Origin: Eurosta solidaginis
Lineage: Eukaryota; Arthropoda; Insecta; Diptera; Tephritidae
DNA length: 64,000 nt
Direction: 5' to 3'
Assembly (NCBI RefSeq): GCF_040869045.1
Contig: NC_090322.1
Coordinates: forward strand, 183,333,477 to 183,397,476
Shown here: positions 54,470 through 64,000 of the stretch, in pieces
How positions within the stretch are numbered: the stretch's first letter is position 1
Layout: every line of letters begins with the position of its first letter
Position numbers and translations under genes: made by a program
The notes under the pieces: model-generated
The model's database searches: none
The model's input: the letters and a program-made list of their open reading frames with translations, nothing else
Told to the model about the DNA's origin: nothing

Positions 54470-56407
54470 TTTAAAAGGAAGAGAGCTTTCTGAAATTTCA
54501 AAATAAATATCCCAATAAACGAAGCAGGACCGCACAAAAGCTTAACTCTTCTGCCAAAGTCAAAGCCGTAATATAATATTCTAAGACGATAAGCTGTCTT
54601 GTTTTTTATTTTTTCAGTTCATTGCGGCTGCTAAGTAGAGTATCACCCCATGTCGACTGCGAATTCGAAATCGTCCTATCTCAAATTATTATTCAAAAAT
54701 TTCGCATTTCAGGATTTGTCACAAAATCGCCCTATATCAGAATTGGTTTGAAAACGCCTTATCTCAGAATGCTTTTCTTTAACTCGGCGTGTTTTAATGG
54801 TAGATCGCTGTTTTAGGGGTTTACTCTCAAAACGTTTTCTGGCCTTTTGTATAGTTTTGTTGACTTTCACACCGAAAAATAAAGTATTCCATTAATTAAA
54901 CTGCCACATCGAAAAATTTTCAGAGTATACATTTTAGTGTGTCAGTTTATTTTGATCTATTGAATTAGTAACAGACCGGATGTTAATTTTTGGAGGTCGG
55001 CAATGTTTACAACAACCCAAACTGGCATGACTAGTTTCAGTACCACCTAAAATCAAATCGTCCGTATTTCTTACTGATTCATAAAAAGTGCGTTTTCATT
55101 TGGAAATACTCTGAGATAGAGAGTTCTTCAAGTATATTCTGAGAAAAGGGCATACTATATATACATACATACGTTGAGATAGGTTAATCTTCCATATAGC
55201 ATATGGCCATAGAAAATGTTCCATTTCATATCGGCTGGAAAATAGTATAGGAAAACTTATCTTCTACACTGCCCCACACTATGTATAATAAAAGATGTGG
55301 TCGTAGAAGGGATACATATGAAAACTATTCATTTCAACTGACGGTTAGTTTAAGTTGAACTGGCCGGTTTGTAAGGACCTCACAAAGGCTGAAATCCGCC
55401 ACCGGCGTAAGCAATTTCGAAAACTTTTTTTACTTTACTTTATTCAATTTTTTACTTTAATTTAACTGCGGCTGATTTCAATTCTACCTGATTTAGATCT
55501 TAAACATCTTAAATTAAAAAAAAATACATATGTGGAAATATAATTAAATCCAAGTAGGCTTCAATTCAAATTAAAAACTATTGCCTTTTTCTTCTCAGTC
55601 GATGCATTTAGTTTGTGGTTGTACTATTTTCCTGCAGGGTTACAATACACTTACATATATATATATATGTATATCGCACACATACATCAATATTGAGCTA
55701 AGTGAAATTTTGAAGTTATGCATACAATCGGATTCCACAACTCAATACTTACCGATCTGTATATTTAATGAGATTTTGGTTCCACTAAACACCAAGAGAA
55801 TGGTTGTCAAAAATTATAAATCACATTGATGCATATTGGGAAGCAATCAGTTTTTTGCCTTTCCTGAACTTTGTGATTTGTTGTTGATTTTGAGTTAATC
55901 GCTATTGTACGATATGTACATACGATGTACTATATTATCATACACAAATTCATGTAACAAAATTGTGAAAATTAGCTTATGTTGCCATCTAATTGTTTCT
56001 TGTGTATTTAATATAATTAAACATTTTTTTTTATTGCATACCAACTCGTAAACATGATTAGTAGGCATTTAATACGTACAACAGCTAACTATGTAATCAT
56101 ACATATACATTGTAGTTAATTACTAGTCAATAGTCGTTTAGGTTATTTTTTTTTTTTTACTTAAGTAGGTATTACAAGTAGTTGCTACTTTCACTTAACG
56201 TATTACATCTATTCTTTGAATTAGTATCGTCTATACTATTTTCTCCACAAGCGTTAGTATCGCAATTAGCCCAACCCTAATCGTCAGTGCTTGTGCCTTT
56301 GACGTATTCCAAAAATATTTCGAATTTAGTTGAAGCTTATGAGCTATGTTGTACTCAACCTTTGGAACCATTTTCTTCAATGTAGACATTTCCAGGTTGT
56401 AACGTTT
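54470..56407. other. Repeat-poor AT-rich DNA, possible 3' UTR of the minus-strand gene candidate
   Basis: No TE family recognised. On minus, downstream of the candidate stop at 56408, AATAAA occurs at about 56030 (TTTATT on plus) and again further on. Polyadenylation there is only a suggestion. Confidence 0.3.
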
Positions 56408-57035
56408 TTAAGATGCGGCGTTCATGATGTTTTGCCGGTTTTTCTGCAAGGCAAACAAAAGAGAGTTAATTAGTTAGAAATATAATGGTTACTACTTAGT
56501 TTCATTAGTTAATGAAATAACAAAATATAGCTCAAAATTCTTTATAAACAGACCTGGACTTTCATTCTGAGTCCGTTGTAGCGTCCAAGTTCATGCATTT
56601 TTGATGGAAACTTGTTTGTCTTCCCTCGGTACCCCTTGATACCACCGATTACTTCGTTGGACTTACTTAAATCGACTAATGGTAGGGCACCAAGAGAAGA
56701 AAGGAGTTTTGCTAGTGTAAGCAGATATGTTGACCGAACTAAAATCTATTATTATATTTTGGGGACTTTATCGACTACTAAGGCGACATTATTTTCAAAA
56801 AAGAAAACTCCATAACATTGCCGCAGTTAATAAAAAATGGCCGGAAATACAAGTCATACATCTCTGGGTCTAAAAGGGTAATTCGGTTGTCCATGAATGG
56901 GCTAAATATACCACCCCGTTTGCTGTGATCAAGCAGACAAGCCAAAAATTGACAAAGCGATTTCTTATCCAGGAGTAGACTGAAGGCAGCGGCTTGGATG
57001 TTTCGGAGTTTTAGAAATCCACTTGGTTTGTCAGC
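56408..57035 (-). CDS. Unrecognised multi-exon reading frame, 3' end of a candidate host gene
   Basis: Three blocks on minus join in phase 0. Block 1 (57035-56817, 73 codons) includes LRNIQAAAFSLLLDKKSLCQ and GGIFSPFMDNRITLLDPEMY. Block 2 (56745-56554, 64 codons) includes LSSLGALPLVDLSKSNEVIG and KFPSKMHELGRYNGLRMKVQ. Block 3 (56443-56408) is KNRQNIMNAAS and a stop. The proposed introns are 71 bp (56746-56816; weak donor GTTATG, acceptor AATAG) and 110 bp (56444-56553; donor GTCTGT, strong acceptor TTTGCCTTGCAG). All three blocks are multiples of three. The composition is protein-like, helical and leucine-rich, with a basic tail. It begins at or beyond 57035, close to a family D insertion. 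I do not recognise the family; a TE-borne gene is possible. Confidence 0.45.
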
Positions 57036-57063
57036 CTTTTCATTTAATTAGGTAACAAAAGAG

Positions 57064-57398
57064 GTTGTTGTTGTTTTTGTAGCGAAGGTTATGGGGAGTG
57101 CTATCGATGTTGATGGTCCTTTACCGAATAAAGATCCGGGACGTTCCGGTAACAATCACCATTAAGTTAAAAGCCCGACCACCTCGGGAACGATTTAACA
57201 TGACTACATTGAATTCTATGCCATCCCTCCCCCCACCCCTAGTTCCATGGAAGTTGGGATCGCCAGAGCCTCGGCTGCAAAAGAAACAGGATTCGCCACA
57301 GGTTGGTGAGGTGGACAATTGTGCTCGCAATCCCTTGAATCATTTGGGTATTTTAGTCCCTCCTTAGCACAGGCATACCTACCGCGAGTATATATTAA
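57064..57398 (-). mobile_element. Family D retroposon, near full length
   Basis: The (GTT)n tail at 57064, GGGGAGTGCTATCGATGTTG, GGGACGTTCCGGTAAC, GACCACCTCGGGAACGATTT, GCCAGAGCCTCGGC, GGATTCGCCACAGG, TCCCTTGAATCATTTGGG, and the outer 5' part GGCATACCTACCGCGAGTAT at ~57398. It is the copy with the longest 5' side in this window. It lies directly upstream (on minus) of the candidate gene blocks. Confidence 0.85.
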
Positions 57399-58065
57399 AA
57401 CGCCTGAAACACCGACACCTCCTATTGCTGAGTTTCGATATGAAACTTGCGAGAACTATCCAAAGAATTGCATGAAACTGATTAGAAATTTTGGTATATC
57501 CTGGACTGGTTAAGAGTACAAAGGGGAGAACGATCAATTTTTACTTATACATACATAATACATAGATATATAGCTATAATTCTGGATAATACCAACCATT
57601 CTCTGGAAAATGTATAGTTCTACGCATGATGACAAGGCTTAGCACTGAAAGGAATGCAATTATGAGCTCAACCAGCTTTACGCGAATATAAACATACTGC
57701 AAAATCGAAATCTTAGCATGTTGTGTGAAGGAGCGTCGAGGCTCAGATAGTTTGGCTGGAAATAAAGGACTAACTGGCAAATTTTGCTACAAGACGGCCT
57801 AATTCGCCTAGGCGATTGAAAACCAATATATGATGATGATACACTGTACAATAATAGTAGCAGATTAGATGTTGCTAAGCTCTTTTGCAGAAGGGATGAT
57901 ATACTTTTAAATTACTGCAAATCATGCAATATCTAAACGTTTTCCCGGTTTTATCAGAAGCTATCACTATTGGAACAACTGCTTAATGTAGAAGTAGCTA
58001 TCGGATGACTTTTCAAAAGCTAGGATATTTGTTTGTAGAACTCTGATATAATTGAATTACGAATA
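57399..58065. other. No recognised feature
   Basis: Unique-looking; a 68-codon minus frame at 57574-57780 has no motif. Confidence 0.4.
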
Positions 58066-58430
58066 GGTGCGACGGTTCACAAACTGTCATCAATATTCTC
58101 TAACGGGAGTCTAAGAAAACTTGCAGTTTCAACAGAGTGAGAGGGGTGTTAGAGGCGTAGGTTCCACATTGCAATTAAAGAGATGTTTGGTGTCATGTTG
58201 AGACACAGTGCAAGCAGGACATACATTATGTATGTCGAGGTTGATTCCGGATAGGTAAGAGTTTAACCTGTTATAGTATCCAGATCGAATTTGAACTAGA
58301 GTGATGCGCGTCTCCCTAGGGAGAATATTTTCCTCTTCTGGGAGTTCAGGGTATTTATCTTTAAGAACGGGGTTCGCAGGGCAATTCCTGGCACAGAGGT
58401 CTGACGACTTTTTGTGGATTTCATTGAGGA
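58066..58430 (-). pseudogene. LINE E 3' fragment, minus strand
   Basis: On minus: the 3' coding end with GTTACAATGTGGAACC-like order, CCCTAGGGAGACGCGCATCA, CTCTAGTTCAAATTCG, TACTATAACAGGTTAAACTC, CATACATAATGTATGTCC, CCTCTAACACCCCTCTCAC and CTCCCGTTAGAGAATATTG. Matches 44760-45080. No AAC tail here, so it is truncated at its 3' end too. Confidence 0.8.
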
Positions 58431-58464
58431 CCTGTTTGTATTTTTCTTCTACATAATTTGGAGC

Positions 58465-58735
58465 GTTTTAATGGTACTTTGCCGAATATTTCTCCGGTAT
58501 ATTCCGGAAAATAGCACCATTAAAGTACACATCCAACCATCGCGGGAACGATTTAATGTGACCACGTTGAACCTTCTAGGTCATGCAACTTTCTTCCTTC
58601 CGTGAGGACCATATGGAAGCCAGAACCGCACCTGCTAAAAGAACAAGAATCGCCACGATTAGGGAGGTTAACAATTTGGTTAGAAAAGGCACAGAATGCC
58701 CTGGCAACACTTTGAAAAAGTTGCGCTGCATAACC
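58465..58735 (-). mobile_element. Family D retroposon, diverged and tail-less
   Basis: TATATTCCGGAAAATAGCAC, CATCGCGGGAACGATTTAAT, GACCACGTTGAACCTTCTAG, GAATCGCCACGATTAGGG, GGTTAACAATTTGGTTAG and CATAACCTCTTGAAT follow family D order. Confidence 0.75.
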
Positions 58736-59346
58736 TCTTGAATAATCTGTCGCATGATTTTTAGAAAAGTACTTTTACCCCTTTTAAAAGAAACTTTAAA
58801 TAAATATTGATTAAGTATTCAGTGTCAATTATGATGTGTTCCTGCCATATGCGAGACGTGTCGCCAGACATTGCCATTTTAGCGCGTCACATTCATGTCG
58901 TAGCAAGTGGCTAGCTTTAGGACTGACTAAGAGGCGTTTGTCTCTCATAGAGCAGTCTCCTTCATCTCATTTTATTTGCATGCAATTTCTCAGCAATGGA
59001 GCCACATAAATTAAATATTACGAATGCACTTTGCAATAGTCAACACAATAAGGAATATGTGAAGAACAAGCAGCAGGTTCTATACAACAGCAACATTGTT
59101 AAAAAGTTTCATAATTTATTTTCGGCATTCGTATATAAATAAATTTACGAAGGAACCCCATTGTAAAAGAATGAAGTGTGAATATGAATAGCTTTTACGT
59201 GTGATTTATTGAATTGTTGACGCACCAACATGTTAATAGTATTTTTAATTCTTGAATAAAAACAAACAAGTTAAGAGTGATAGAGTCAATAGAGATCAAA
59301 GATAGAAATAAGTAAAGAAAAAAAATTTTGAAAAATTATTTCGTGT
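58736..59346. other. No recognised feature
   Basis: Unique AT-rich sequence. Confidence 0.4.
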
Positions 59347-59360
59347 GTTAAATAAATATA

Positions 59361-59726
59361 AAAAATAAAAAAAAAATAAATGTAAGGCGCGATAACCTCC
59401 GAAGAGATCTAAGGCCGAGCTTCTCTTCCAATTTGCGTCGTGCTCCTCTTGATTTTTCCCTACAAATTGGCCGGACGGGACCTACATGTTTTATGCCGAC
59501 TCCGAACGGCATCTGCAAGGCAGATGAGTTTTCACTGAGAGCTTTTCATGGCAGAAATACAATCGGAGCGCTTGCCAGACACTGCCGAGGGGCGACCCCG
59601 CTTAGAAAAATTTTCTTCTAATTGAAAAATCTTATTTCTAAAATTTTGATGTTGCTTTGACCGGGAGTTGAACCCAGGGCATACGGCGTGATAGGCGGAG
59701 CACGCTACCATCACACCACGGTGACC
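59361..59726 (-). mobile_element. Full-length tRNA-derived SINE with 14-bp target duplication
   Basis: On minus it begins CACCGTGGTGTGATGGTAGC (A-box region) and has CTGGGTTCAACTCCCGGTC (B box), AAGCAACATCAAAATTTTAG, GGTCGCCCCTCGGCAGTG, CTGCCATGAAAAGCTC, CAGATGCCGTTCGGAGTCGG, CATGTAGGTCCCGTCCGG, CCTCGGAGGTTATCGCGCC-like 3' end and an A/T-rich tail. Flanked by GTTAAATAAATATA at 59347-59360 and 59727-59740. ~366 bp. It is transcribed by Pol III in principle and mobilised by a LINE. Confidence 0.95.
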
Positions 59727-59740
59727 GTTAAATAAATATA

Positions 59741-60522
59741 TGTTATTTAAAAAATAAGTTTCTCCTAACAATTCCTTACAAATATGCACTGGATTCCCTA
59801 CATTGCACAATAAACAGCTATGTATTTAAATTCCCTCTTCCCCTTAAATCGCTCAAGTATCATCTGCACTTTCTTGATTTCGGTTCCCTTCGTTAATAAT
59901 TCCTTGATATTCGTTTGCTGATCACGTGCGATCCATCGTGACAGGCATGCAACAAAAACCAGTCAAAATATAAAGCAATCAGTCCTTAATTTATTAATTT
60001 TTTTTTTCGGGCATTAAGTTTAACATTTTTTGGGATAATATTGACAATTCACATTGCCTGACATTAAAATTCTGCATTGCCCCTTTTTGCAATAAAATTG
60101 GTGCCAGCTATACGTCACTTCAATTTGACATTTGTGATGCAACCGAAATTTTCATTTATAAGTAAAGTGTCAATTGTTTTTTTTTTTTTTTGTCTTGAAC
60201 AGAAAAAATTTCGAGTTCATTGCCTTATCCACGAAATAAACAAAAAAAACGACAAACAATTATTAAGAGCTGTTGTCATTGATCAATTTTTAAATCAATT
60301 TCAGTTGATGGGAATTTAACTTCAAAACTGATTTAAAAAAGGAAATTTTACTCTAGTTTACAACACGCTGGTGGAGGGAATTTCAAATTATCAAAGTTTT
60401 CAAGCATAAACAAACACAATGTTGCCTGCGAAAAAGTTTAACAAGAAAAGTTGATCAACAACTTTGTTGCATGCAATCTTCGCACAAGTGAATTTTTCAG
60501 TCTTAATATGAGCTTGAGCCGC
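59741..60522. other. No recognised feature
   Basis: Unique AT-rich sequence; an 80-codon plus frame at 60077-60319 has no motif. Confidence 0.4.
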
Positions 60523-60690
60523 GGTGGTGTGGTGGTAGCGTGCTCCGCGTACAACACCGAAGATCCTCGGTTCACGCCGCGAGCGAAGCGACATAAAAAA
60601 TTTTTGGAACCTTTTTTTTTCATTTAGAATAAAGTTTTTCTAAGCAGGGTCGCCCCTTTGCAGTGATTTGGAAAATTTTTTAAAACCTAG
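60523..60690 (+). mobile_element. SINE head and partial body, diverged
   Basis: GCCGCGGTGGTGTGGTGGTA, GCGTGCTCCGCGTAC, CCTCGGTTCACGCCGCG (decayed B box), then TTTTTCTAAGCAGGGTCGCC and CCTTTGCAGTGATTTGG. The 3' half is missing. Confidence 0.8.
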
Positions 60691-61507
60691 TTAAATTCTA
60701 CATGATATAAAACAGAAGTGACTTGTGCATTTGCTAGGCGGCCAGAATCGTTTAAGTTGTGCGTAGTTTTAACTGATAAAAGAAGTAAAATGGATCTGTA
60801 ATAAACTTCAATTACTTAGGAGCAAATGTCATCCCAAAAAGATAACGAAGGGTTAAAGGTAGAAATCCGGTGTTTGAACTAACTACTTTTCCATATAGTG
60901 CCGTAATAAACTGATTAACGCCCAGGGTTCGAATCGTAACATACGATCCTTAATCGAATGCCGTTTTTTAGAACACAATACCTCGGAAATGGTGTATCCG
61001 ATTAATGAAATATGTGAACTATGGAGAACGCGTACTCACTAGATCTATAATATATTATTGTTTTTTTTTTTAAGTAGTTGAATAGCCTAATTTGTATCGC
61101 TTGAGTGAAAATAGTTTTCGATCCGTGAACGTATGTTACGATTCCATAGCAGTTTTATTTGATCACATACAAAAAAAAAAAAAAAAAAAAAGAAAAAACT
61201 TTGATCAACTAATCAATCGTAGGTACCCCAATACCTAACAATACTTATTTGTCCTTATGACACACATTTTGTGATTTTTTTAGTTTTCACGTTCGTGAAT
61301 TCGAGACAAGATTGAATTCAGCCAGCCAGCCCTCAACACATCATATACCTAACACCTCAAGATAATATCCCTGCCATAAAAGTAAGAGTGTCAGGCTCAA
61401 AACAGCGGGAGCTCTGTAACTAATGTCATTCACAAGATAACCACTAAAAACAATTAAACTCAACATATGAATAGAATTTGTAAATGGCTGTAAGCAGACA
61501 TACATAT
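60691..61507. other. No recognised feature
   Basis: A poly-A run of ~20 at 61171-61190. Otherwise unique. Confidence 0.4.
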
Positions 61508-61796
61508 CGTTAGCTTAATGTGAAAATGTGCTAAGTCACTTTTTTTGAAAAATGGTATTTTAATGCAGTTTTAAAACTGAATTCAAAATACATCGATCAC
61601 AAAAAAAAATATAAATTTTTTTAATTTTTACGTGCTGTGGGCAATGATGTGTAAATGTGATAAGTCATCAGCTGTTAAAAAAAAATGTGCTAAGTCAACC
61701 TGTCAATAATTCCAGTCTGAATTACTAGTAATTTCTTTGTGCGCGCATTTTATTTATTTATTTAATTCATTCAGTCTAAAAGTACATGCTTGGTTG

Positions 61797-62135
61797 TTGT
61801 TGTTATATTAACGAAAAAAACACTCCCCGAAGGCTTTGGGGAGTGTTATCGATGTTGATGGCCCTATGCCGGATATATATCCGGTACGTTCCGGTAACAA
61901 AGCACTATTAAGGTACTACTAGCTCGACCATCTCTGGAACGATTTATATGACCACATTAAACCTTCTAGACCATACCCCCCCTCCCCATCACCTATTTCC
62001 ACGAGGAACTTGGGGTCGCCAGAGCCTCGGCTCTGAATAAAACAGGATTCGTCACGGTTAGGTGAGTTGACAATTGGGTTGGATAAGCTATATATTGTGC
62101 TGGCAAGCCCTTGAGAGTGTTGCGAACACAACCCC
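61797..62135 (-). mobile_element. Family D retroposon inside element J
   Basis: (GTT)n tail, the hairpin CACTCCCCGAAGGCTTTGGG then GAGTG, ATCGATGTTGATGGCC, CCGGTACGTTCCGGTAAC, GACCATCTCTGGAACG, GTCGCCAGAGCCTCGGC, GGATTCGTCACGGTTAGG, TTGACAATTGGGTTGG and AACCCCTTGAG. Confidence 0.88.
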
Positions 62136-62505
62136 TTGAGATCGGATTTACCCAATTGAAATATGATAAATGCTTTGCGCTGACTATAATCTACTCAAAT
62201 TCTTACATGTCGATAACTACATGCTTTCTTACAGACTAGTTAAAAATAGAAAACAATTCAAGCTTAAACTTACATAAGCTGTTATTAAAATTAATAACAC
62301 TACTGAATCGATTTGCTAGATGTATAGTCTTAGTTATAGGTTCATTCATAGCATAATTCGTTTTATGAGTTATTTCGATAATAATATATTATGCCGAAGA
62401 TCACGCAATGGAATATATGCAATGAATAAAGTAGATAAATCAGAGCAATTCGTGCTAAAGTTTATTACATTATAGGCAAGCATGAGTGAGATAGAAGTTC
62501 TTCTG

Positions 62506-63374
62506 TCATGCAAAGCCTGAAGACCAAGCAATTTGTGACTGCTGGTATATGATGGGACGCCGTCTGGCCAGGAAGCATACGTAAAGCGATTTTGTAAACA
62601 TTTTTGGAACTATCTCAATTTTATAGGAGTTAGATTTATAGAAAGGATTCCATATTATAGAGCAATATTCAATAACACTTCTGACCAGGGATATATAAAG
62701 TGCATTCAACGTTATAGGGTCCTTACAGTCACTGGTATTTCGTCTACTGAACCCAACCATTGCAATAAATTTTGAAACAACGAAATCAATGTGACTAGAA
62801 AAAGAGAGTTTGGCGTCAAAAATTACACCCAAGTCTTTACTCTCTTGACAACGATTAAGAGATTTAGTATTTAGTTTGTAGATAAAGTATGTGGCAGTTG
62901 TCGTTATGGAATAAGATATAAAACAGCATTTGTTTGAATTTAAAAATAAGTTATTGTCTGCGCACCATCCGGCAAAAGAGTCCAGATCAGAACCGTTAGA
63001 AATAAAATAAATAAATAAATAAATGTAAGGAGCGATAACCTCCGAAGAAATGTTAGGCCGAGCTTCTCTTCCAATTTACGTTGTGCTCTTTTTTTTAATT
63101 TTTCCTACAAGTTGGCGGAACGGGACCTACTTGTTTTATGCCGACTCCGAACGGCACTGAGAGCTTTTCATGGCAGAAATACAATCGGGGTGCTTGCCAA
63201 ACACTGCCGAGGGGCGACCCCGCTTAGAAAAACATTCTTCTAATTGAAAACCCTTATTTCTAAAATTTTGATGTTGCTTTGTCCGGGGTGTGAACCCAGG
63301 GCATTCGGTGTGGTAGGCGGAGCACGCTACCATCACACCACGGTGGCTGCCAATAGTTAGAAATAGTTTGACAA
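62506..63374 (-). pseudogene. Non-LTR reverse transcriptase C-terminal fragment, split by a SINE
   Basis: On minus: QTISNGSDLDSFAGWCADNN, LFLNSNKCCFISYSI, then GVIFDAKLSFSSHIDF, RRNTSDCKDPITLNALYISL and VRSVIEYCSIIWNPFYKS. This is the region after the RT active site in CR1/jockey/R1-like LINEs (KCxxxxF/Y.., DLGVxFDxKLxF..H, LVRSxxEYxSxxWxP). Reading runs across the SINE at 63005-63355 once the insertion and one target copy are removed. No active-site YxDD, so partial and dead. Confidence 0.8.
63005..63355 (-). mobile_element. tRNA-derived SINE with 10-bp target duplication, inside a LINE
   Basis: Head CCACCGTGGTGTGATGGTAG on minus, B-box region CTGGGTTCACACCCCGG, body as in the 59361 copy, and an (AAAT)n tail on plus at 63005-63023. 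Flanked by GTTAGAAATA at 62995-63004 and 63356-63365. It lacks a ~20-bp stretch next to GAACGGCA that the other copy has (CTGCAAGGCAGATGAG). Confidence 0.93.
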
Positions 63375-63713
63375 ATAAATAAATAGTATTTTTTGTGAAA
63401 TATATAGTTTTAGTGTTATATTTCAATCATTAAAGGGGAGGAGTGATGGGGAAACATATTGAGTAAAAAGTGCTGTCATGAGAAAAATTTTGTTTTGAGT
63501 GAGGAAATTGTGCTAAGTCATAAAATAGCTGTTGGGTTAGCATACATGATTTTTATTTATCTTTTTCAAAGCTTCTACACTCAAAATTATTGCAACTAAG
63601 GTATCCTCATTCACAGTTTTGAAAAAAAGGTTATTTCAAAAATTATTCAGTTTTTTTCGTCTCCTGTAAAATTCGTAAAAAGTGACTTAGCACATTTTCA
63701 CATTAAGCTAACG

Positions 63714-64000
63714 TATAGCATAGGTATGTATGTACATTAGACTACCTCACCGAAAAATGTTTCACTTTTGAGATCGAAATTATAAAATATATTATCTTCG
63801 TCATAAAATTACTAATTTCGTGAGATGAAAAAAAATCTGTAGCTTACGCTTAATAATGGTAGAAAAAACACTCGAGGTTTATTTTATTTATACTTAACTT
63901 GGGCCACCATAGCATGGTGAAGTAGTCACAATACAAAATTCACCTAAAATAAGGAAAATATTTCCAAAAAATTTTTCTTTAATTAAGGAAGGTTTCAAGA
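63714..64000. other. No recognised feature
   Basis: AT-rich. GGCCACCATAGCATGGTGAAG near 63900 contains a short inverted pair CACCATAGCATGGTG. Confidence 0.4.

Larger units (their letters stand above)
61508..63713. mobile_element. Element J: TIR DNA element filled with nested retroposons
   Basis: Left CGTTAGCTTAATGTGAAAAT, GTGCTAAGTCACTTTTT and right AAAAAGTGACTTAGCAC, ATTTTCACATTAAGCTAACG are perfect or near-perfect inverted ends of ~38 bp. TAT flanks both sides (61505-61507 and 63714-63716). GTGCTAAGTCA recurs inside at about 61690 and 63507 as subterminal boxes. Between them sit a family D copy, a LINE fragment and a SINE. Its own sequence is ~280 bp at each side; no transposase. Confidence 0.82.

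Noticed and set aside
61919..62155. Minus-strand protein sharing the RGSGDP peptide with a frame at 57121-57330
   Set aside because: Both are translations of the same noncoding family D sequence; conservation is at DNA level.

Overview
This is eukaryotic nuclear DNA: AT-rich, without operons or ribosome-binding sites, and packed with fragments of transposable elements (TEs). The types present (tRNA-derived SINEs, jockey-like and RTE LINEs, a BEL/Pao relic, a Penelope-like GIY-YIG fragment, hAT, Tc1 and PIF/Harbinger derivatives, and long repeats carrying GTGGGCGTGG motifs) suggest a higher fly, most likely a tephritid fruit fly. The family-level placement rests on remembered resemblance of the repeats, not on a search. 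No complete conserved host gene was recognised.

Layout. 1-2440: a large repeat (family A) opening with a 128-130 bp tandem array. 4805-5912: small hairpin and GC-rich repeats. 6265-8570: a foldback element with ~460 bp inverted arms. 8575-9647: a Harbinger deletion derivative. 9792-11735: a hAT tail, then a BEL/Pao gag-protease relic, both on minus. 12706-16185: two nearly identical ~0.6 kb inverted arms, each coding two C2H2 zinc fingers, around a second family A copy. 16.3-17.1 kb: LINE E. 18756-19773: family C. 20-25 kb: R1-like, Penelope-like and LINE E fragments. 26-28 kb: two family D retroposons. 29197-30962: a DNA element (H) with family B inside it. 31.4-36.4 kb: two RTE LINE fragments. 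37.9-43.2 kb: SINEs, family B, and a hAT element with 8-bp target duplications. 43.4-45.1 kb: the longest LINE E copy. 46721-48891: family C with a Harbinger copy inside it. 51.5-57.0 kb: repeat-poor DNA holding a Tc1 relic and, on minus at 56408-57035, an unrecognised multi-exon reading frame that is the best host-gene candidate. 57-64 kb: a nest of family D, LINE and SINE insertions.

The clearest result is insertion history. Several elements keep target-site duplications: SINEs (14 and 10 bp), family D (14 bp, one mismatch), twin LINE tails (10 bp, three copies) and hAT (8 bp, one mismatch). Nesting can be ordered: Harbinger in C, B in H, SINE in LINE, and all of these inside a 2.2 kb TIR element at the right end. 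Family D and LINE E share a similar 3' end with an AAC-repeat tail, so LINE E is a plausible source of the machinery that moves D.

All calls come from reading the sequence. Family names rest on motifs I can see, and boundaries are within a few bases only where target duplications or terminal repeats are stated.
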